From Bacillus australimaris (GTDB lineage: Bacteria; Bacillota; Bacilli; Bacillales; Bacillaceae), in NCBI RefSeq assembly GCF_001307105.1, contig NZ_LGYN01000023.1, forward strand, positions 124,001 to 188,000: a DNA stretch of 64,000 nt, written 5' to 3'. Position 1 is the stretch's first letter, and each line of letters opens with the position of its first letter. The translations under genes were made by a program, and so were the position numbers. The notes under the pieces are model-generated. The model worked only from the letters and a program-made list of their open reading frames with translations, made no database searches and had not been told where the DNA came from. This document shows positions 58,403 through 64,000 of this stretch, piece after piece.

Positions 58403-59485
58403 TTATTCACTTCTAACCAAAATATCTGGTCGTCTATAGATTTCCCCTTCATGTTCAATGTCAATGTATGTCCACTTGCCTGTATAAGTTAAAAAGCGGG
58501 TCCCCTCTTTCTCTACGACCATCGTATCCTCTGACTTCAATCCAGGCAATGATGGATTCCATGTAAACACTTGATGAAGCTGAATTTCTTCCTTCGATGA
58601 AGGAACAGCAATGATTTCTCTAGATACAAAGCCTGTCTTTCCCCCTTGATGAAGCTTTTTCCAGCTATCAGGGAAGCCTTCTTTTTCATACTGAGCAATA
58701 CCTGCTTGCAGTACATCTCCCAATGTCTTACCTGGACGCGTGGCAGCATTCATGACCGTGTCAATCCGTGCAAGCCGCTCTTTGTTCTCTTCAAGCTCCT
58801 TTGGAAGCTGACCGAAGTAAACAGACCTTGTGACATTCGCCACGAGTCCATGCCGTTCAGCACAAAGGACAACAAGTGCGTGCTTTTGAAGTGCTTTTTC
58901 TGTTGGAATCGGATGACGGTACTGATGAATGCGGTCATCTGTCGCCACAAGCAGCACTTCTATTGTCATTCCCTGCGCGATCGCTTTTTGAGCCACAAGC
59001 GAAGCGATTTCGTGCTCCGTCTGTCCCGGAACGATTTCTTTACAGACACTCTCTACAATGACCGCTGTTTCATGACAAAGCGTTTCGTATTGGCTGAGCT
59101 GTGATGCGGGAAGAATCGATCGGGCATGCGACAAATCTGGCTCGATCCATTCGAACCCTTCCATTTGAATGTCTGACCCCATTCGTTTGTTCTTTGTAAA
59201 TGTTTGAATGTATGCCGTATCATCCTCAAACCAATCCATTGTCACCACTTGAAAGGGGTGATCGATATACGCCATTTCTTCTTCAATGATCCGCTTTTCT
59301 TCCATTTGATTCACAATGAGGACGATATCATCTTTTAACACGAGCAGCTTGCACACGCCCTCTGGCGTGTTTAACACAATGTGATTTCTTCTTCCGCCTG
59401 TCAGCCAGGAGAAGTTATTTCGCTTTTGAATCAAGACACCGTCTAGCTGTTTTTCTTCCATTAAGGTTCTTACTTGTTCAATCAT
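58403..59485 (-). CDS. M24 (pita-bread fold) family protein with degenerate metal site
   Basis: A 360-residue two-domain protein: an N-terminal creatinase/prolidase-type domain (1-~125) and a C-terminal pita-bread domain. In true M24 peptidases two Asp, one His and two Glu bind metals. Here the SDxTR position reads ANVTR (Asp to Asn), the first Asp aligns with Val, the H-x-x-G-H region reads HQGGKTG, and the first Glu motif reads WNPSLPG. It is therefore unlikely to be a normal aminopeptidase P; a creatinase-like metal-free hydrolase is possible. Starts 4 bases after galT as last gene of the gal operon, so a link to galactose use is suggested. Confidence 0.8.
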   Translation of the reverse strand: MIEQVRTLMEEKQLDGVLIQKRNNFSWLTGGRRNHIVLNTPEGVCKLLVLKDDIVLIVNQMEEKRIIEEEMAYIDHPFQVVTMDWFEDDTAYIQTFTKNKRMGSDIQMEGFEWIEPDLSHARSILPASQLSQYETLCHETAVIVESVCKEIVPGQTEHEIASLVAQKAIAQGMTIEVLLVATDDRIHQYRHPIPTEKALQKHALVVLCAERHGLVANVTRSVYFGQLPKELEENKERLARIDTVMNAATRPGKTLGDVLQAGIAQYEKEGFPDSWKKLHQGGKTGFVSREIIAVPSSKEEIQLHQVFTWNPSLPGLKSEDTMVVEKEGTRFLTYTGKWTYIDIEHEGEIYRRPDILVRSE

Positions 59486-59489
59486 CTAA

Positions 59490-61010
59490 TCACCTGCCTA
59501 TATGGAGTGTTTGAATGAAACGTTTAAAAGCTGTTTTCCCTTGCTCAGTTCTTTTAAACACACCCGCCTGTGAGAGAATACGAGAAAAAATCAAGCCAAT
59601 TTCTTTTTGTAAAATGACTTCTGTATTGTCCTCTGTAAAGGTGTTCTCTTCAAGCAGACGCTTTGCCCAAGTTTCGTGTTTCGTGATAGCAGGGCGGGCT
59701 TTGATTTCTTCAAGAGGGTTTTTAGATAGAAGCGCTTCTTTTAATAGGCTTAATTCCTCTGCTAATCTACCAGGAAGAACCGCGAGACCCATCACTTCAA
59801 TTAATCCGATATTCTCTTTTTTAATATGATGGACTTCTTCGTGCGGGTGGAAAATTCCGTCTGGGTGCTGCTTGTTTGTACGATTATTACGAAGCACTAG
59901 ATCTAATTCATAGTCTTCTCCATGGCGGCGTGCAATTGGTGTAATCGTATTATGCGGCGTCTCTCCTGTATGAGCGATCAACCCTACTTCTTCGTCTGAA
60001 TACACTTTCCACTCGTTTAAAATAAAGTCTGCGGCGTCTGCAAGCATCTGCCTGTCGCTGCTGCGAAGGCGGATGACAGACATCGGCCATTTTACAATGC
60101 CAGCCCTGACATTCGGAAAGGCTTTAAGAGAAAAGACATCTTCCATCTCTGCTTTCGCCATCGGAAATTCATGCGCACCGCCCTGGAAATGGTCATGACT
60201 TAATATACTGCCCCCGACAATCGGAAGGTCGGCATTGGATCCGATGAAATAGTGCGGATATATAAATATGAAAGAAAGCAGTCGTTCAAAGGTCTTTTTG
60301 GTGATGCTCATCGGCTCATGTTCACCCTTAAACACAATGCAATGCTCGTTGTAATACACATAAGGTGAAAATTGTAGAAACCACGATTCATCTGTGAGTG
60401 TCACAGGAATGATCCGGTGATTCTGTCTTGCTGGATGGTTGATCCGCCCCCCAAACCCAACGTTTTCTTTACAAAGGAGACAAAGAGGATATTGCTTTTC
60501 AGTAAGCTTCTTGGCTTCAGCAATTGCTTTTGGATCCTTTTCCGGTTTCGATAGATTAATTGTGATCTCCAGTACACCATCATCTGTTGGTGTAAACCAC
60601 TGTACATTTTTGGCGATTCTGCCTGTATGAATATAGTGTGCATGCTGCTGCATCTCATAGAACCAGCTTGTCGCCGCCTCAGGTCCCTCATGCTGTCGTT
60701 TCTCTTCAAACTTCGCATAGATGACACTTGGAGGCGCCACCAAGCAGCCCATGATTTTCGCATCTAGTAAATCACGATACGTATCCGTCCCCTCAGGAAT
60801 AAGACCAGTTTCTACTGCCCAATCCAGCATCGGCATTAAGATGTCTTCAAGATCGTCGCCACCTGAAACCACTCTTGCTTCAGCGTCATCGAGCCCAAGC
60901 ACCTCAAGCAGTCGATTCCTCGTATAATCGATATCTAGTGATGTGATCAGCTCTTGTGTGATTCCGTATTGAATCAGCTGTTCCAGCTTTTCAAAAATAT
61001 CAATCGCCAT
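59490..61010 (-). CDS. galT: Galactose-1-phosphate uridylyltransferase GalT (type 2)
   Basis: A 506-residue Firmicute-type GalT transferring UMP from UDP-glucose to galactose-1-phosphate in the Leloir pathway. PLCLLCKENVGFGGRINHPARQ near residue 180 and GGSILSHDHFQGGAHEFP near 270 (uridylylated/active-site His region) are class 2 marks. The size (~500) separates it from the shorter zinc-type GalT. Encoded 35 bases after galE. Confidence 0.96.
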   Translation of the reverse strand: MAIDIFEKLEQLIQYGITQELITSLDIDYTRNRLLEVLGLDDAEARVVSGGDDLEDILMPMLDWAVETGLIPEGTDTYRDLLDAKIMGCLVAPPSVIYAKFEEKRQHEGPEAATSWFYEMQQHAHYIHTGRIAKNVQWFTPTDDGVLEITINLSKPEKDPKAIAEAKKLTEKQYPLCLLCKENVGFGGRINHPARQNHRIIPVTLTDESWFLQFSPYVYYNEHCIVFKGEHEPMSITKKTFERLLSFIFIYPHYFIGSNADLPIVGGSILSHDHFQGGAHEFPMAKAEMEDVFSLKAFPNVRAGIVKWPMSVIRLRSSDRQMLADAADFILNEWKVYSDEEVGLIAHTGETPHNTITPIARRHGEDYELDLVLRNNRTNKQHPDGIFHPHEEVHHIKKENIGLIEVMGLAVLPGRLAEELSLLKEALLSKNPLEEIKARPAITKHETWAKRLLEENTFTEDNTEVILQKEIGLIFSRILSQAGVFKRTEQGKTAFKRFIQTLHIGR

Positions 61011-61045
61011 TCCCTCTGTCCCCTCTCTTGCCTGCCTGTTACGCG

Positions 61046-62038
61046 TTATTTACTCTGGTAGCCATCTGGATGCTTCTGAAACCAATCCCACGCACTTTGA
61101 ATGATGGTGTGAAGGTCAGCATATTGAGGTGTCCATCCTAATTCTTGCAGCGCTTTTTCAGATGAAGCAATCAGCTTTGCTGGATCTCCTGCACGTCTTT
61201 TAGCCACCTGTGCTGGGATGGTATGCCCCGTGACGTTTCTGACAGCATCTACTACCTGCTTTACGGAGAATCCTGTTCCATTTCCTAAGTTATATGTTGC
61301 GCTTCCTTTTCCAGCGCGTAGCCTTTCCACAGCTAAGATGTGTGCCTCTACTAAGTCCACGACATGAATGTAATCTCTAATACACGTGCCGTCCTCTGTC
61401 TCATAATCATCACCATAGATCATGATTTGATCCCTTTTCCCTAAAGCGACTTGTAAAATGATTGGAATAAGATGCGTCTCAGGCTGATGATCCTCTCCGA
61501 CAAGTCCTTCTGTATGAGCGCCAGCTACATTAAAGTAGCGAAGCACCACGTATTCTATGCCATATGCTTGCTCAGACCATTTCAGTATTTTTTCAATCGC
61601 CAGTTTCGTTTCTCCATAAGGATTCGTTGGATTCGTCTCATCCGTTTCAACAATCGGCACACGCTTTGGTTCACCATACGCAGCTGCAGTTGAAGAGAAG
61701 ACGATATGTTTCACATCAAATTCATTCATAACCTGAAGTAAAGCTGTTGCTCCTCCAACGTTATTATCATAGTACTTCAGCGGGTCTGTCACACTCTCAC
61801 CGACAAGTGAATCTGCGGCAAAGTGCATGACCGCTTCTATCGGATGCGTTTTAAATACCTGTCTTAAAAAGGCTTGATCTCGTAAGTCTCCCTCTTCTAA
61901 GACTGCTCCTTCCAAAACAGCTTCTTTGTGGCCTGTCTGCAAATTATCAACTACCACCACTTGTTCACCTTTCGCTAAAAGAGCCGCTACCGCATGACTG
62001 CCAATGTACCCTGCTCCTCCACACACTAAAATGGTCAT
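61046..62038 (-). CDS. galE: UDP-glucose 4-epimerase GalE
   Basis: A 330-residue extended SDR interconverting UDP-galactose and UDP-glucose. [17 protein letters not shown] at residue 5 binds [14 protein letters not shown] holds the catalytic Ser/Thr near 124; YGETKLAIE (YxxxK) near 148. Two tandem ATG codons overlap the galK stop (ATGATGA) behind AAGGAGG; the second has better spacing. The middle gene of galKET. Confidence 0.96.
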   Translation of the reverse strand: MTILVCGGAGYIGSHAVAALLAKGEQVVVVDNLQTGHKEAVLEGAVLEEGDLRDQAFLRQVFKTHPIEAVMHFAADSLVGESVTDPLKYYDNNVGGATALLQVMNEFDVKHIVFSSTAAAYGEPKRVPIVETDETNPTNPYGETKLAIEKILKWSEQAYGIEYVVLRYFNVAGAHTEGLVGEDHQPETHLIPIILQVALGKRDQIMIYGDDYETEDGTCIRDYIHVVDLVEAHILAVERLRAGKGSATYNLGNGTGFSVKQVVDAVRNVTGHTIPAQVAKRRAGDPAKLIASSEKALQELGWTPQYADLHTIIQSAWDWFQKHPDGYQSK

Positions 62039-63216
62039 CATACTTCCTCCTTCGTGAGTTCTCTTGCGCCGCCTCCAATTCCAGCTGTATAAAAGGAGGC
62101 TTGAATGCCCGTCTTCTCTTGATAAATCGCACCCGTTTCTTCTATAAATGAAGCCAGCTGGTTTTCTCTCACAATGCTGATTGTACAGCCGCCAAAACCA
62201 GCACCAGTCATACGGGAACCAATTGTCCCAGGATGGAGCCAAGCGGCTTCTGCCAATGTATCTAGTTCAAATCCAGTCACTTCATAATCATTCTTTAAAG
62301 AAAGGTGAGAAGCCTTCATAAGCGCACCTATTTCTTCCATTCTATCATCTTTCAGATAATTGACTGCTTTCATCGTCCGTTCATTTTCTGTCACCACGTG
62401 TCTTGCACGTCTGCGGCATGTTTCATCCTCAATCAAGTGGGCATGCTCGGCAAATTCATCCGCAGTGAGCTCACATAAATGGGCAATGTCAATTTCTTTT
62501 CGTAAATCGTTTAATGCTGATTGACACTCGGACCGGCGTTCATTGTATTTGGAATCTGCCAGTGTCCGCTTTTTGTTTGTATTGGCAATAACAAGCGCCA
62601 GCCCCTCTTGCCGAAATGGGCTGTATTCAAAATCAAGGGTGTCGCAGTTGAGCAAAATGGCATGATCTTCTTTTCCAAGAGCAATCGAAAACTGATCCAT
62701 GATGCCGCAATTGACGCCAATAAACTCATTTTCTGCACGCTGTGAAAGGAGGGCAAGATCGACATTTGATACGCCAAATGAAAGCCATTCATTGATGAAG
62801 ACGGCAGTGACAAGCTCGATCGAAGCTGAAGAAGACAGACCGGCACCATTGGGAATATTGCCGCCATATACAATGTCAAAGCCTTCTTCTATCTTCATTC
62901 CTGCTTCTATAAACTGATGGAACACACCCTTCGGATAATTCGACCAGCCGTCTGATTCTACGTAAGCGATTTCAAAAAGGTCAAATTCTTTCACACCATC
63001 GTCAGCAAAATTTAAGGAATACATTCTCACGCGGCCATCTGACCGCTTTGCACATACAGCATATGTACCGAGCGTGAGCGCACAAGGGAAAACATGACCT
63101 CCATTGTAATCTGTATGTTCACCAATCAAGTTCACTCTTCCTGGTGCAAAAAAATAACGAAGTTCTTCTTTAACTCCAAACTGCTGGTGAAATGCCGCGC
63201 GTAACGTATCGATCAT
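62038..63216 (-). CDS. galK: Galactokinase GalK
   Basis: A 392-residue GHMP kinase phosphorylating galactose at C1. Galactokinase signature [21 protein letters not shown] in parts near residue 27, ATP loop [16 protein letters not shown] near 120, and [17 protein letters not shown] near 335. The second ATG is used because GGAGA leaves too little room before the first. First gene of the operon, below a recognisable promoter. Confidence 0.96.
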   Translation of the reverse strand: MIDTLRAAFHQQFGVKEELRYFFAPGRVNLIGEHTDYNGGHVFPCALTLGTYAVCAKRSDGRVRMYSLNFADDGVKEFDLFEIAYVESDGWSNYPKGVFHQFIEAGMKIEEGFDIVYGGNIPNGAGLSSSASIELVTAVFINEWLSFGVSNVDLALLSQRAENEFIGVNCGIMDQFSIALGKEDHAILLNCDTLDFEYSPFRQEGLALVIANTNKKRTLADSKYNERRSECQSALNDLRKEIDIAHLCELTADEFAEHAHLIEDETCRRRARHVVTENERTMKAVNYLKDDRMEEIGALMKASHLSLKNDYEVTGFELDTLAEAAWLHPGTIGSRMTGAGFGGCTISIVRENQLASFIEETGAIYQEKTGIQASFYTAGIGGGARELTKEEV

Positions 63217-63247
63217 ATCCATTCTCCTTTTCTCTTCTGATACTCTT

Positions 63248-63277
63248 ATTTTAGTTGCCGAAATAACGGAAGTTCAA
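63248..63277 (-). promoter_or_regulatory. galKET promoter
   Basis: Leftward -35 TTGAAC (63272-63277), 18-bp spacer, -10 TAAAAT (63248-63253), 32 bp before galK. Confidence 0.55.
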
Positions 63278-63305
63278 TGGTAAAAAAATCGTTAAAAAAT
63301 ACCCT

Positions 63306-63383
63306 TTTTTTGCTGTGAATGGTACGATGTGATATGAGGTTTACCATGATTCAAAATAGAAAAAGGTTGTTTTTTGCTGTGAA
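63306..63383. repeat. 14-bp direct repeat around the gal/AraC divergent region
   Basis: TTTTTTGCTGTGAA occurs at 63306-63319 and again at 63370-63383, 64 bp apart (about six helical turns). The second copy merges with the ribosome binding site of the regulator gene. AraC-family proteins often bind direct repeats. Confidence 0.6.
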
Positions 63384-63397
63384 GGAGGATGTCCAAT

Positions 63398-64000
63398 TTG
63401 AAGAAGGAAGCATTTGCATTTCGTTTTCACCATTCTGATGTTACATTGCCGGCACAAATATGGTCTGTTGGCTGGGAAGTTCAATCATCTTCGTTATACA
63501 GCTGGAATGGTGTGGAGCGGAAGGATCAGGGCAAGTGCATCTTTCAGCTCACACTGTCTGGGCATGGCATGATTGAAATCGGACAGAAGAGGTTCAAAGT
63601 ATTGCCGGGGCAAGCCTTTCTTGTGAAAAGTCCAAGTGCCTATCAATACTATTTTCCAGAGGACAGTGAGCATTGGGAATTTCTCTATTTGACGCTTTAT
63701 GGGGAAGCCTGTGATCTTTGCTTTGACCAATTTATAGATCAAGGCAAGCAGGTCATGCGTTTTCATCCAAATTCCAAACCGATCCGCCTGCTGAAGAAAA
63801 TTTATGATGAAGCCAGTGAAAGACGGATTACCAATCCATTTGAGGGGTCTAGCCTTGCTTATCAATTTGTCATGGAACTGTATTCATATTTGCCAAAGCT
63901 TGAGGGACAAATGGAGAAATGGCCTGAGCCTATCGTCCAAGCGGCCTTGTTTGCCAGCCATCATTTTCACGAGGAAATCGGCCCAGACGATATGGCAGCT
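63398..64000 (+). CDS. AraC-family transcriptional regulator (3' end outside window)
   Basis: An open frame of 201 codons runs off the window. A TTG start lies 9 bases after GAAGGAGG; an in-frame ATG three codons earlier abuts that site. The N-terminal part is a cupin-like AraC ligand domain (CIFQLTLSGHGMIEIGQKRF, VLPGQAFLVKSPSAYQYYF, HWEFLYLTLYG). The visible end (EPIVQAALFASHHFHEEIG..DDMA) is the beginning of the AraC helix-turn-helix region. Divergent from galKET, so it probably controls galactose or galactoside genes. Target is inference. Confidence 0.85.
   Translation, partial: MKKEAFAFRFHHSDVTLPAQIWSVGWEVQSSSLYSWNGVERKDQGKCIFQLTLSGHGMIEIGQKRFKVLPGQAFLVKSPSAYQYYFPEDSEHWEFLYLTLYGEACDLCFDQFIDQGKQVMRFHPNSKPIRLLKKIYDEASERRITNPFEGSSLAYQFVMELYSYLPKLEGQMEKWPEPIVQAALFASHHFHEEIGPDDMAA

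Noticed and set aside
58646-59104. Rightward 152-codon frame opposite the M24-fold gene
   Set aside because: Antisense shadow without start signals or recognisable domain.

Overview
The window is chromosomal DNA of a low-to-moderate GC Bacillus. Gene order and protein content match the B. subtilis segment holding hemQ-pta, bac, sps, gerQ, ywd, sac, vpr, nfrA, rodA, qox. Several loci differ from B. subtilis (bacE missing, a TRAP-type catabolic locus, an extra amidohydrolase/MFS island), which suggests the B. pumilus/safensis/altitudinis group. The species is an inference. I saw no rRNA, tRNA, CRISPR array, insertion sequence or prophage.

Layout. 0-3.6 kb: a type VII secretion LXG toxin locus (ywqH- and ywqI-like partners, LXG/HNH nuclease toxin, SUKH immunity gene, small orphan gene) with an AT-rich variable end. 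3.7-7.9 kb: a catabolic cluster of RpiR-type regulator, RraA-like aldolase/decarboxylase, DUF1932-type dehydrogenase, TRAP-type large permease and a tiny membrane protein, with a promoter/operator/cre arrangement readable from sequence. 8.1-10.0 kb: divergent pta and hemQ. 10.1-13.1 kb: two MFS exporters around an LrpC-like regulator. 13.3-18.8 kb: bacilysin genes bacABCDF plus convergent bacG, without bacE. 18.9-29.1 kb: the spore polysaccharide operon spsA-G,I-L. 29.3-31.4 kb: a YIP1-like membrane protein, gerQ and a cupin protein. 31.4-39.2 kb: ywdK, ywdJ, ywdI, ywdH, ung, ywdF, pdxK, a secreted esterase and ywdA. 39.4-42.6 kb: an inserted MFS/amidohydrolase pair beside a remnant of an FMN-binding glutamate-synthase-like gene. 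42.7-46.7 kb: sucrose genes sacA, sacP, sacT with a RAT/terminator switch. 46.7-53.9 kb: ywcI, a DnaA-box cluster, vpr, ywcH, nfrA, rodA, ywcE. 53.9-57.9 kb: the quinol oxidase operon qoxABCD. 58.4-64 kb: galKET with a degenerate M24-fold gene, and a divergent AraC-type regulator cut by the window edge.

Working together: carbon catabolite control is a thread, with cre-like sites at pta, the RraA/TRAP locus, the esterase, the amidohydrolase/MFS island and sacP. A second thread is sporulation (sps, gerQ, ywcE, perhaps the cupin). A third is competition (LXG toxin, bacilysin). Start codons were often moved inward from the longest reading frame to fit a ribosome binding site and family length; many are GTG or TTG.
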